Source: Gammaproteobacteria bacterium
GTDB taxonomy: Bacteria > Pseudomonadota > Gammaproteobacteria > Pseudomonadales > Azotimanducaceae
Reading direction: 5' to 3'
NCBI GenBank assembly: GCA_018647445.1
Contig: JABGTE010000022.1
Coordinates: 1 to 49,281, forward strand
DNA: 49,281 nucleotides
Position numbers and translations under genes: made by a program. The notes under the pieces are model-generated. The model made no database searches. It was not told where the DNA came from and worked only from the letters and a program-made list of their open reading frames with translations. Shown here one piece after another: positions 16,060 to 24,656 of the stretch. Position 1 is the first letter of the stretch, and each line of letters starts with the position of its first letter.

Positions 16060-16113
16060 GCCCCTTAGCGGTACTTGTTACGCGCCCGCAAGTTGGTTAC
16101 AAATCGGCGCCCC
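16060..16113 (-). promoter_or_regulatory. SAM-II riboswitch (metA/SAM-alpha type)
   Basis: The minus strand carries the SAM-II aptamer pattern: GGCGCC-GATTTG at P1 and loop 1, ACC, AACTTGC, then GGGCGCGTAACAAGT and CGCTAAGGGG. P1 forms as GCGCC/GGCGC. ACTTG can pair with CAAGT to give the pseudoknot-type second stem. The order and the conserved GATTT, CTTGC, GTAA and GCTAA blocks agree with the SAM-II elements I remember from alphaproteobacterial metA/metX leaders. An intrinsic terminator follows, so SAM binding should stop transcription of the sulfhydrylase gene. Confidence 0.9.
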
Positions 16114-16116
16114 TTA

Positions 16117-16145
16117 ATTTTATTACGCACTTCACGACTATTCAA
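16117..16145 (-). promoter_or_regulatory. sigma-70 promoter of the riboswitch transcript
   Basis: On the minus strand TTGAAT (16140-16145), 17 bases and TAAAAT (16117-16122). Transcription would start near 16110, at the first base of aptamer stem P1, which supports both calls. Confidence 0.7.
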
Positions 16146-16168
16146 TGTCGCAAGACACCCACGCTGAC

Positions 16169-16198
16169 TTCAGCTACTTGAGTGGGGCCTGCTACAAT
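16169..16198 (+). promoter_or_regulatory. promoter for apeB
   Basis: TTCAGC (16169-16174), 18 bases, TACAAT (16193-16198). It would start transcription near 16205, which rules out the track's GTG start at 16182 and favours an apeB start at 16218 or 16227. Confidence 0.4.
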
Positions 16199-16226
16199 AA
16201 CCTTAACTCAACCGCACATGCCGCTC

Positions 16227-17525
16227 ATGACTGAATCTTTAAATCCGCGTTTACTTCAATTTATTCAGAATTCCCCAACACCGTACCATGCAACCCAGCA
16301 GGTTATTGCACAACTTAACGTCGCGGGATTTCAGGCGCTTTCTGAAACTGATGCCTGGACCCTTCAAGCAGGCCAGTACTATGTTGTTCGTAACGATTCT
16401 TCGATCATAGCCTTCCGCTGGGACCCAAGCACCCTAACGGAGTCTGGACTCAAGATGGTCGGCGCCCATACCGATAGCCCCTGCCTTAAAGTGAAACCCA
16501 ACCCAGTAACGCTTGAACAAGACTATCAGCAGCTCGGCGTGGAGGTGTACGGCGGCGTTCTGATGAACCCTTGGTTCGACCGAGACCTTAGCCTCGCCGG
16601 CAAGGTCACTTACCGCTTAAAAAATGGCCAACTGCGAAATGGCTTGATCAATTTTGAGCAGGCTATTGCCGTGATTCCAAGCCTCGCCATTCATCTTGAT
16701 CGAGAAGCCAACTCACAGCGCAGTATCAACGCGCAAACAGATTTACCCCCGATCATTTCTCAAACGACTGAGCCATTCGATATCCTGTTAAAAAACGAAG
16801 TACTCAGAACCTATCCAGAAAGCCAAATTGACGAAATCCTCGCGTGGGATATGTGTTTTTATGACGTCAACCCGCCCGCTTTGATTGGCCTTGACGACGC
16901 GTTTATTGCAAGCGCCCGTTTAGACAACCTATTGTCGTGCTTTATCGCCATAGAGGCCTTGATTCAAAACGATGCAGCAACGAACACCTTAGTTGTACTC
17001 AACGATCATGAGGAGGTCGGCAGCAGCTCAATTGCGGGCGCTGATGGCTCCTTTTTAGTCGACGTACTAAGCCGTTTGACAGCAAATCCCGAGGAAAAGA
17101 CCCGCATAATGGCCAGGTCCTTGTTAATTTCGACAGATAATGCCCATGGCGTGCATCCTAATTTTTCGGGCAAACATGATCCACGCCACAGCCCGAAGCT
17201 AAACAAAGGGCCCGTGGTCAAGGTAAACGCCAATCAGCGCTACGCGACCAATAGCGACACCCACGGTTATTTTAGGGCTCTGTGCGAAGCGAAGGACATC
17301 CCACATCAGGTTTTCGTCACACGATCCGATATGGGGTGCGGCAGCACCATCGGACCGATCACCGCGAGCAAGCTCGGGGTAAAAACCCTCGATATTGGCG
17401 TGCCGACTTTTGGGATGCACTCCATTCGAGAATTAGCTGGAGCAAAAGATCCTGAGTATCTGCTGCAGGCGCTTACCGCTTTTTTCAACCAAGCACAGTG
17501 CGTGCAAATCACCCCTGAGCATTAA
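16227..17525 (+). CDS. apeB: M18-family aminopeptidase (ApeB/aspartyl aminopeptidase-like)
   Basis: A di-zinc M18 aminopeptidase, 432 residues from my start. Metal and catalytic motifs are GAHTDSPCLKVKPNP, ASARLDNLLSCFIA, VLNDHEEVGSSSIAGADG, STDNAHGVHPNF and VTRSDMGCGSTIGPI with GMHSIREL. It trims acidic and other N-terminal residues from peptides in the cytoplasm. I choose ATG 16227 (MTESLNPRLLQFIQNSPTPYHA), which fits the family N-terminus; 16218 is the alternative. The GTG at 16182 lies inside the promoter. It overlaps the convergent sbcB gene by 4 bases. Confidence 0.93.
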   Translation: MTESLNPRLLQFIQNSPTPYHATQQVIAQLNVAGFQALSETDAWTLQAGQYYVVRNDSSIIAFRWDPSTLTESGLKMVGAHTDSPCLKVKPNPVTLEQDYQQLGVEVYGGVLMNPWFDRDLSLAGKVTYRLKNGQLRNGLINFEQAIAVIPSLAIHLDREANSQRSINAQTDLPPIISQTTEPFDILLKNEVLRTYPESQIDEILAWDMCFYDVNPPALIGLDDAFIASARLDNLLSCFIAIEALIQNDAATNTLVVLNDHEEVGSSSIAGADGSFLVDVLSRLTANPEEKTRIMARSLLISTDNAHGVHPNFSGKHDPRHSPKLNKGPVVKVNANQRYATNSDTHGYFRALCEAKDIPHQVFVTRSDMGCGSTIGPITASKLGVKTLDIGVPTFGMHSIRELAGAKDPEYLLQALTAFFNQAQCVQITPEH

Positions 17526-18940
17526 TCAAGAGTGAGCGATATGAGACTCGCTTGCTCCTGCAGGCGACGCAACAGCTTAGGCAACAAGACAGAATCGGGT
17601 TGCGCGGCAAACCGAGCTTTGGTGGTCTGGTAGAGGGTACTGAGCCGCGCGTCCCGCTGCCACCGAGCCGACAAGAAAGCGCGCCATCGCTGGACCTGCG
17701 CTGCATCTAAGCTATCAGGGTAATGCCTTGCTTTAAACGTGAACAACAATTCGTTGAGACGTGCCGTTTCGAATACCTCGGTTTGCCCCGGCGCACTCGC
17801 TGTCTCATGAACCCATGCGAAGCGACTGCGATCAACTTCTGAGACAAACCCGCCGCCATAAAGCTGAAACTCTGCATCCTTCTCGGACACCTCAGGCACC
17901 TGCCGCAATGTCTCAATGAGCGCACCTTGAACGCCAGGATGACTTTGGATCTTTTTTACAAACCCAGCAAGCGCGTCATGAGACCAGCTCAAATCCACCG
18001 CTAATGCCGATGGCAACGTATTCATCGGCGCGATCGGCGGACAACGATTGATTTGGATCCGCTGGACCACTGAGGGCTTCGACCCTTCACCTTTAACCCG
18101 TTTTGGCAACAAAAAGTCCGTTAGCGCGTCCCCTTTTAGCGAACAATAGGCTTCCGGGTCTTGGCGGAGGTCTAAGCAGATAACAGAATTTTGATTTGAA
18201 GGATGCGCAAGCAGGGGCAGGATCGGCGCAAGATATCGATCATTCGGATCAAAAAACGGTTGAACCAACAGCACGGGCGCTTTACCCAATGGGTAGAGCA
18301 GGTCTAAAACGGGCTGCTTCTTACGCATCTTAAAATGATACTCAAATAATTTTGGTTGCACATTCTTAACGAGTTTGGCCAAAGAAATTGTCGCTTCAAT
18401 GTCTGACAACGCATCGTGGGCATTTTCATGACTGAGCCCATTCTCCTCGGCCATCTTCACGAGCGTAAAAGATGGTTTACCATCTTCTCGTTTCGGCCAG
18501 TTGATGCCCGCCGGACGAAGCGCGTAAGTCATCCGAAGTAGATTGATCAGGTCCCAGCGTGAATTGCCGTTCTGCCACTCGCGCGCATAAGGATCGAAGA
18601 AATTGCGATACGAAGATTGCCGAACAAACTCATCATCGAAATTTAAATTGTTATACCCAACCACACAGGTATTTGGCTCTGTAAAACACGCTAGAATTTT
18701 TCGAAGCCCTTCTAATTCACTCAAGCCTTCAGCATCAATTTGATCCGGGTCAATTCCGGTGATCAATGTGGCATCTGGATGAAACAGCGTGTCGACACTG
18801 GGTTTAATATAGAAGTTGACGGGCGGGCCGATGGGTCGAAGGTCCGAATCGGTTCGCTGGCCTGCGAACTGGACGATTCGATCCAAAATCGGGTCCGTAC
18901 CCGTAGTCTCAAGGTCATACCAAAAAAAGGTGCTTTGCAT
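17522..18940 (-). CDS. sbcB: SbcB, exodeoxyribonuclease I
   Basis: A 472-residue single-strand-specific 3'-5' exonuclease of the DEDDh superfamily, used in mismatch repair and recombination. Exo I motif is FFWYDLETTGTDP (Asp and Glu), Exo II is VVGYNNLNFDDEFVRQ, and Exo III is HENAHDALSDIEATISL (His and Asp). The C-terminal two-thirds matches the SH3-like and helical domains unique to ExoI by length. Alone on its strand, convergent with apeB and divergent from the SLC13 transporter. Confidence 0.96.
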   Translation of the reverse strand: MQSTFFWYDLETTGTDPILDRIVQFAGQRTDSDLRPIGPPVNFYIKPSVDTLFHPDATLITGIDPDQIDAEGLSELEGLRKILACFTEPNTCVVGYNNLNFDDEFVRQSSYRNFFDPYAREWQNGNSRWDLINLLRMTYALRPAGINWPKREDGKPSFTLVKMAEENGLSHENAHDALSDIEATISLAKLVKNVQPKLFEYHFKMRKKQPVLDLLYPLGKAPVLLVQPFFDPNDRYLAPILPLLAHPSNQNSVICLDLRQDPEAYCSLKGDALTDFLLPKRVKGEGSKPSVVQRIQINRCPPIAPMNTLPSALAVDLSWSHDALAGFVKKIQSHPGVQGALIETLRQVPEVSEKDAEFQLYGGGFVSEVDRSRFAWVHETASAPGQTEVFETARLNELLFTFKARHYPDSLDAAQVQRWRAFLSARWQRDARLSTLYQTTKARFAAQPDSVLLPKLLRRLQEQASLISLTLD

Positions 18941-18951
18941 ATGATTGCATC

Positions 18952-18981
18952 TTCGAATCCTGCCCTACTGTACCCTATAAT
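18952..18981 (+). promoter_or_regulatory. promoter for the SLC13 transporter gene
   Basis: A perfect TATAAT (18976-18981) with TTCGAA (18952-18957) 18 bases upstream. It lies in the 67-bp divergent gap with sbcB, 26 bases before the transporter ATG. Confidence 0.5.
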
Positions 18982-19007
18982 CAAGCGAACTGGTCTCGAG
19001 TAGTACA

Positions 19008-20381
19008 ATGGTGCATTCAAAAATTCTGTTTACCGCTTTGGGCCCAGTTGCTGGCTCCGTGCTCTTTTGGATGCTGACTGCGCAGGATCAACCCACAGCC
19101 ATCGCCATTACCGCGGCAATCACTCTCTGGACCGGCCTCTGGTGGGTCTTTGAGCCCATTCCCATTCCTGCAACTTCATTGTTGCCGCTAGCATTGTTCC
19201 CGGCATTTGGCATTTTAACGCCGTCACAAGTTGGCGCCGCCTACGGAAGTCCGCTTGTATTATTACTGATGGGCGGCTTCATTTTATCAACGGCAATGGA
19301 ACGCAGCGGCGCTCATCGGCGCGTTGCGCTCACCATGGTCAACCTTTTTGGAGGCAGTAGTAGCCGACGTTTGGTGTTTGGCTTCATGGCCGCCTCAGCA
19401 CTTCTATCCATGTGGATTTCAAACACCGCTACGACCCTGATGCTGCTGCCGGTTGCGCTCGCTGTGCTCGAAAAAGCCCCCGACAAGCGATTGGCTGTGC
19501 CTTTATTATTGGGTATTGCTTACGCCTCCAGTATCGGCGGTATCGGCACCCCTATCGGTACGCCACCGAATCTGGTTTTTAGAGAAGTTTATGCAACGAC
19601 CACTGGCCAAGAAATTGGCTTTCTGACCTGGATGAGCTGGGGCGTGCCGGTTGTGCTCTTGTTTGTGCCCTTGACCGCCTTGTGGCTCACTCGAAATCTG
19701 AATTATCAAGGCACATTCGAATTACCGCCGGTTGGCACTTGGGAAACCGCAGAGCGGCGAGTGCTGATCGTGTTTTCTTTAACCGCACTCGCCTGGGTGA
19801 CCCGCAGCCAACCCTATGGTGGTTGGAGCCAATTACTGGACGTACCGGGTATTAATGATGCAAGCATTGCAATGCTTGCCGTCGTTGTCATGTTTTTAGT
19901 GCCTAATGGCAAGGGTGAGCGTTTACTGACCTGGGACTCCGCGGAAAAAATTCCTTGGGGGATGCTTATTCTCTTTGGGGGCGGCATCGCCATAGCCAAA
20001 GCCTTTGTTACTTCCGGACTATCCCAAGAGCTTGGCGGCATGCTCACCCAACTGGCAGGGATGGATCTGTTCTTTTTAGTCTTGGTCATTTGCCTGGTGA
20101 TCACTTTTATGACCGAAATCACCAGCAATACGGCGACCACTACTTTGATGTTGCCGATCCTTGCCGCCGCCGCAGTTGCCTTTGACATCCCACCGGAGCG
20201 ATTGATGGTCCCAGCTGCCATGAGCGCAAGCTGCGCGTTTATGCTACCGGTCGCCACCGCGCCTAATACCATTATGTTTAGCACGGGCGCCTTTCCGATT
20301 AGAACCATGGTACGAGAGGGTTTGGCGCTCAATTTTATCGGCGCCTTTTTGATTAGCGCGCTGAGCGTTTGGCTGATCTAA
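19008..20381 (+). CDS. SLC13/DASS-family anion:sodium symporter
   Basis: A 457-residue inner-membrane transporter of the divalent anion:sodium symporter family. The two inverted-repeat SNT motifs that bind Na+ and the carboxylate are present: WISNTATTLMLLPVA (about 130-144) and EITSNTATTTLMLPI (about 369-383). Each lies in a re-entrant hairpin. GIGTPIGTPPNLVF is also typical. Multiple hydrophobic segments cover the whole length. Substrates in the family are dicarboxylates, citrate and sulfate; this one is undetermined. Single-gene unit with its own promoter. Confidence 0.93.
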   Translation: MVHSKILFTALGPVAGSVLFWMLTAQDQPTAIAITAAITLWTGLWWVFEPIPIPATSLLPLALFPAFGILTPSQVGAAYGSPLVLLLMGGFILSTAMERSGAHRRVALTMVNLFGGSSSRRLVFGFMAASALLSMWISNTATTLMLLPVALAVLEKAPDKRLAVPLLLGIAYASSIGGIGTPIGTPPNLVFREVYATTTGQEIGFLTWMSWGVPVVLLFVPLTALWLTRNLNYQGTFELPPVGTWETAERRVLIVFSLTALAWVTRSQPYGGWSQLLDVPGINDASIAMLAVVVMFLVPNGKGERLLTWDSAEKIPWGMLILFGGGIAIAKAFVTSGLSQELGGMLTQLAGMDLFFLVLVICLVITFMTEITSNTATTTLMLPILAAAAVAFDIPPERLMVPAAMSASCAFMLPVATAPNTIMFSTGAFPIRTMVREGLALNFIGAFLISALSVWLI

Positions 20382-20491
20382 CGATTCAGGTCTGGAGTCG
20401 GGGCGGCAAAGATCATGATACTGAAAGGGGTGACGAGACGACCTCACAGGACTATTCTTAACACTGACAACTCGATCATTTAAGGTAAACC

Positions 20492-21370
20492 ATGCGATTC
20501 ACTCGGGGCAGTGTCACGCTGTTACTCATGTTCTTTAACACTTTGATCCTTGCGATACCGTTATGTATTGCGGCGCTACTGCGCGGGCTTATCCCTTCCC
20601 GCTATCAAGCGCTGTGCACGCAGATGTCAATGCGTTGTGCTGAGGGCTGGATTGCGAACAACAACCGCATCATCGATACCTTTCAAACTCTAGACATAAG
20701 CGTTGCGCACTATCCTGAATTAAGCCCTGACGAGTGGTACCTGGTCATCTGCAACCATCAAAGCTGGACAGATATTGTGATTCTGCAGCGGATCCTGAAC
20801 AAAAGGGTCCCGATGTTGAAATTTTTTATTAAGCAAACGCTGCTATTTGTTCCGATCCTAGGCATTTGCTTTGTAGCACTCGATTTCCCCATTATGAAGC
20901 GTTACGACAAGCGCACCCTTGCCAAGAGACCGCATCTGAGAGGCCGGGACCTTGAGACCACCTTAAAATCCTGTGAGCGGTTCAAACTCACGCCAGTTTC
21001 GGTCCTAAATTTTGTGGAGGGCACTCGTTTCTCTCCCGAGAAACAAAGGCAAACAAAGAGTCCATACCAATACTTACTCAAGCCCAAAGGTGGTGGTGTC
21101 GCCATGGTCGTCGATTCCATGCAGGATGATCTCAGTGCAATCTTGGATGTGACAATGGTCTATCACGATCAAACCCCATCATTTTGGTCTTTTATATGCG
21201 GTCATCCAACGCCAATTAGAATCCAAATTGACCGACTTGGGATTCCTAAACGAACTGATTTTGCAGAATCCGGTGCCGTGAAATCGATGGGTAAACAGGT
21301 TAAGCAACTTTTACTCGATCGCTGGGACAAGAAAGACGGCGTTTTGCAGCAACAGCTAGAGCCTAACTAA
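20492..21370 (+). CDS. PlsC-like acyltransferase (YihG type)
   Basis: A 292-residue membrane-associated glycerolipid acyltransferase. An N-terminal hydrophobic helix (LLMFFNTLILAIPLCIAALL) precedes the catalytic HX4D motif NHQSWTDIV (about residues 89-97). Then come the Gly-containing FVEGTRFSPEK block and a conserved GGGVAMVVDSM. This resembles the YihG/YihG-like subset of 1-acylglycerol-3-phosphate acyltransferases rather than core PlsC, so it may be a specialised or secondary acyltransferase. AAGGT precedes the ATG. The exeA gene follows after 35 bases. Confidence 0.9.
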   Translation: MRFTRGSVTLLLMFFNTLILAIPLCIAALLRGLIPSRYQALCTQMSMRCAEGWIANNNRIIDTFQTLDISVAHYPELSPDEWYLVICNHQSWTDIVILQRILNKRVPMLKFFIKQTLLFVPILGICFVALDFPIMKRYDKRTLAKRPHLRGRDLETTLKSCERFKLTPVSVLNFVEGTRFSPEKQRQTKSPYQYLLKPKGGGVAMVVDSMQDDLSAILDVTMVYHDQTPSFWSFICGHPTPIRIQIDRLGIPKRTDFAESGAVKSMGKQVKQLLLDRWDKKDGVLQQQLEPN

Positions 21371-21405
21371 CTCTCCTGCTATGCTTACTGATTGGAGGAC
21401 CCGCT

Positions 21406-23154
21406 TTGACTTCAATCTACAATGACTACTTTGGGCTGAAAGAATCCCCCTTCTCGATTGCACCGAATCCTCAATATCTTTACATGAGTGATCGGCATCG
21501 CGAGGCGCTCGCGCATTTGATGTACGGCATCCAAGGTGATGGCGCCTTCATCCTATTGTCTGGTGAAGTCGGAACCGGAAAAACCACGATTTGTCGATGC
21601 CTGCTAGAGCAAATCCCGACCCAAGTTGATACCGCCTTCATTCTTAATCCGAAATTAACGGCTGCTGAACTGCTTGCGGCGGCCTGCGACGACTTAAAAA
21701 TCAGCTATCCGCAAGGCTCGACCATTAAGGTCCTTACCGACTGCATTAATGCATATCTTCTTGATGCCCATGCCAATGACCGACGCACCGTCCTCATTAT
21801 TGATGAAGCCCAAAACTTATCCATCGAGGTGTTAGAACAACTGCGCTTACTAACCAATCTTGAAACAAACCAGCGCAAACTCCTCCAGATTATTTTGCTT
21901 GGCCAGCCCGAACTTTTAGGACTTCTCGCGAAACCTGAACTCCGACAATTATCGCAAAGGATTACGGCACGGTTTCACCTTAATGCCTTAAATCGTGATG
22001 AAATTTCAGCCTACATTAAACATCGCTTGGTTGTGGCGGGGGCAAAGGGTACTTTTTTCACAAAACCCGCGATCGATCGAATTTATAAAATCAGCCAAGG
22101 TATTCCGCGTGTTATCAACTTGGTTTGTGATCGCTCTCTGCTCGGCACCTATTCTGAGGGAGAACTTCAAGTCACACCAAAAATCGTGGCAAAAGCAGCC
22201 TTGGAAATCCTAGGTCCCGAGGCCCAAGCGATTCCTAATTGGCGACTGATCGCAATCGCCAGCATCGGTAGCTTACTGGTACTGACGGCGCTGTTAATCC
22301 TAACGCTCACGGGTGAATCAGAGCCATCCATTGCGCAAGGACAACCTGCTGTGCAGCAAAACACTGCCGCGACAATCGCCGAATCAGTCGAAAATCGTGA
22401 TAATCAAACTGTCGATTCGTCTGCTTATGTGGTGCCGGAGGCCCAACAGAGCCCTGAAATAGCTGAACCCATGCGCGTGCAACCTTTTGAAGAAACCCTG
22501 TCCGCACCCACCGCCACAATCTCAAAGCCCTACACGAATCAGGCAAGCGAAAGCCTTACCTCGTTAAGTTTGATTCGCGGCCATGACATCGCAGGGGCGG
22601 CTTTAAATGATCTGCTCCAATTGTGGGGCGTCGACTTCACCGATCCAGACTCCGCCTCTTGTGAGCTTGCAGAAACCATCGGCTTATTTTGCTTTTCGAG
22701 TATCGCTGGTCTCAATGAAATGAATGATTTCGACCGTCCTGTGGTGATTAACCTTAACAATCAGTGGTTCACGCTGATCGAACTCGATCGTGGTAGCGCA
22801 TCGCTGAAAGTGGGTGGCACGACCCACCGCGTCCGGGTAGCAGAACTACTCGATGCCTGGAGCGGTAATTTCACGCTTCTGTGGCGAGCACCCCCGGGGT
22901 ACAAGGCGCCCATCTCGATGGGTGATCGGGGCCCTGCAGTGGACTGGTTGGTTAACCGGTTACAAGTCATCAATGACCGAACGGGTCCGACAACGCCGGG
23001 TTATGTGTTCGACGGCGAGTTAGAAGTTCAAGTAAAGCAATTTCAGCTCACGACGGGCTTGACCCCGGACGGGATTGCGGGCGTTAAGACCTGGATTAAA
23101 ATTAATGATGCGGACGATATCGACACGCCACGTTTAGACGGGGAAAGCTTGTAA
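21406..23154 (+). CDS. exeA: ExeA/GspA-like ATPase with peptidoglycan-binding domain
   Basis: A 582-residue inner-membrane AAA ATPase that helps the type II secretion secretin cross the wall. The N-terminus YFGLKESPFSIAPNPQYLY is the ExeA signature. Walker A is LSGEVGTGKTTICR (about 50-63), and Walker B is VLIIDEAQNL. A single membrane helix is near 286-308 (LIAIASIGSLLVLTALLILTL). The periplasmic C-terminus ends in a peptidoglycan_binding_1 domain (AVDWLVNRLQVIND...GVKTW). TTG start with GGAGG at 8 bases. It is coupled to gspB by TAATG. No other gsp genes are in the window. Confidence 0.93.
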   Translation: MTSIYNDYFGLKESPFSIAPNPQYLYMSDRHREALAHLMYGIQGDGAFILLSGEVGTGKTTICRCLLEQIPTQVDTAFILNPKLTAAELLAAACDDLKISYPQGSTIKVLTDCINAYLLDAHANDRRTVLIIDEAQNLSIEVLEQLRLLTNLETNQRKLLQIILLGQPELLGLLAKPELRQLSQRITARFHLNALNRDEISAYIKHRLVVAGAKGTFFTKPAIDRIYKISQGIPRVINLVCDRSLLGTYSEGELQVTPKIVAKAALEILGPEAQAIPNWRLIAIASIGSLLVLTALLILTLTGESEPSIAQGQPAVQQNTAATIAESVENRDNQTVDSSAYVVPEAQQSPEIAEPMRVQPFEETLSAPTATISKPYTNQASESLTSLSLIRGHDIAGAALNDLLQLWGVDFTDPDSASCELAETIGLFCFSSIAGLNEMNDFDRPVVINLNNQWFTLIELDRGSASLKVGGTTHRVRVAELLDAWSGNFTLLWRAPPGYKAPISMGDRGPAVDWLVNRLQVINDRTGPTTPGYVFDGELEVQVKQFQLTTGLTPDGIAGVKTWIKINDADDIDTPRLDGESL

Positions 23155-23771
23155 TGTCTTATATCCTTGATGCGCTGAATAAATCTGAAGAAGAAAAGAA
23201 ACAGCACCGTACGCCTGGCCTGAATACGATCCACCAAAAGCCGACCAGTCGCTCTCAGGGTAAAAGCCTCTGGACGATCGTCGCTGGTAGTGTCGTGATC
23301 CTAAATCTGCTTGGTTTGATCGTTTGGTTCGTGTTTTTAGCTGAACCCACAAAAACAAACGATCCAGAAGCCAGTTTAACGCCGAAAACGCAGACCCTCA
23401 TCCGCGAGACTCAGCCTAATAATAATCGTGCTTTTAACCGTGAGACGCGCCCCCCCCGTCCTGAACCGACATTAACAAGATCAAGCCCTTCAGGGCCAAC
23501 TCGCGAACGCTCGTCAGCGCAAGCTGATCAACTCCAAGACACCTTAGGTCGCCAAATCAAACAGGAAATCTCAGCCATTCGTTTTTCGAGTCATATTTTT
23601 GCGAACGACGCCAGTCTTCGAATGGTGGTTATCAATGGTCAATCCCTCCGAGAAGGGAATCGGTTCGGCTCTGGCCTCTTACTCAAGAACATTACCGAGG
23701 AGGGGGTTGTCGTCGCGTACCAAAATCATGAAGTCCCGATTAGCGTTCTCAGCCAGTGGGCTGACGACTAA
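23154..23771 (+). CDS. gspB: GspB, general secretion pathway protein B
   Basis: A 205-residue bitopic inner-membrane partner of ExeA. It begins with the conserved MSYILDALNKSEEEKK. A membrane helix follows near residues 41-63 (WTIVAGSVVILNLLGLIVWFVFLA). A proline- and polar-rich linker leads to a C-terminal periplasmic domain with FSSHIFANDASLRMVVINGQSLREG and the ending VPISVLSQW. ExeA and GspB together place the secretin through peptidoglycan. The start shares bases with the exeA stop (TAATG at 23152-23156). Ends convergent to the coiled-coil gene. Confidence 0.93.
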   Translation: MSYILDALNKSEEEKKQHRTPGLNTIHQKPTSRSQGKSLWTIVAGSVVILNLLGLIVWFVFLAEPTKTNDPEASLTPKTQTLIRETQPNNNRAFNRETRPPRPEPTLTRSSPSGPTRERSSAQADQLQDTLGRQIKQEISAIRFSSHIFANDASLRMVVINGQSLREGNRFGSGLLLKNITEEGVVVAYQNHEVPISVLSQWADD

Positions 23772-23816
23772 TACCTCTCTGCATTATCTGCCTGGCTCTC
23801 CACAACACTCGCTCCA

Positions 23817-24590
23817 TCATTGAACCACTAGGGGTGTCGGCGCAACAATAGCGTCATCCAACCGCTGGATCTGCCTTTTCATTTCAATGACTTCGGTGTT
23901 GTGCTGCTGCCGATACTTTAGGTTCGAGCCAATGTCCTCTTTTGCTTCACTGATCTGTTTCGACATCACCGTACCGGCTCGCCGCAAGGTTTCAAGCGCA
24001 TCGGCTTGGTCCTGGTTTTGTTGTCGGATCAAGGCAAGCTCCGTTGAGAGGTCTTCACCATCCATCGCCCGTTGCTGCTTCAAACTGATCAAGTCTTTAT
24101 TTAAAGCATCGATCTTCGCACCAACACCTGAGACGGCGCCGGCGATCGGGTCAAGCTCAGCTTTGAAGCCGGTAATCGCTGTCTCTAGATCTTCAGCGAC
24201 TTTTTCAATTTTTGGTCTATTCTGCCGATAAGCGACCGCCCACAGCTTGTCAATTTCACTCATATTGGTATTCGATTGTTCCTGCATTGTCTCAAACGTT
24301 TTTGAGACATCCGAACCGGTTGCCGCAAGCCTGCTTTCAAGCTCTCCAATGCTGGCCTGACTTTTTTCTAAAAGCCCATTGGCTTCATCAAGTTTGGTTT
24401 GAACTTGAAACAGCACATATCCACCAAAACCCATCACTAAAAGCATCAAGACGACGATGAACATCAAGATCCCATTAAAGTTACTCTGCTTCGGTGCCTC
24501 AGAGCGACCCCCGCGGCGATAGGAAGAAACGTCCGCAGCGTCCGGCGTAATCGACGGCAGCTCGTCTAAATTTTTTATATCATCGTTCAT
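23817..24590 (-). CDS. single-pass membrane protein with coiled coil
   Basis: 257 residues. A cytoplasmic acidic N-terminus (MNDDIKNLDELPSITPDA) is followed by a membrane helix at about 41-61 (ILMFIVVLMLLVMGFGGYVLF). A long heptad-rich region covers most of the rest (KLDEANGLLEKSQASIGELESRL, IDALNKDLISLKQQ, VIEMKRQIQRLDDAI). I recognise no family function; such proteins are often annotated hypothetical or ATPase-like in gammaproteobacteria. I start at ATG 24590 (GGAAAGAG 6 bases upstream); the track's 24605 is a TTG. Unusually, a strong terminator ends only 13 bases before this start. Confidence 0.8.
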   Translation of the reverse strand: MNDDIKNLDELPSITPDAADVSSYRRGGRSEAPKQSNFNGILMFIVVLMLLVMGFGGYVLFQVQTKLDEANGLLEKSQASIGELESRLAATGSDVSKTFETMQEQSNTNMSEIDKLWAVAYRQNRPKIEKVAEDLETAITGFKAELDPIAGAVSGVGAKIDALNKDLISLKQQRAMDGEDLSTELALIRQQNQDQADALETLRRAGTVMSKQISEAKEDIGSNLKYRQQHNTEVIEMKRQIQRLDDAIVAPTPLVVQ

Positions 24591-24603
24591 GAAGGCTCTT
24601 TCC

Positions 24604-24630
24604 AAAAAAAACGGGACCTTAAAGGCCCCG
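24604..24630 (-). terminator. intrinsic terminator between PuuD-like and coiled-coil genes
   Basis: On the minus strand CGGGGCC, a 5-base loop and GGTCCCG are followed by TTTTTTTT (24611-24604). It would stop transcription from the PuuD-like gene directly before the coiled-coil gene's ribosome site. Confidence 0.85.
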
Positions 24631-24656
24631 CATTTTAAGCTATTTTACAGTTTAGG

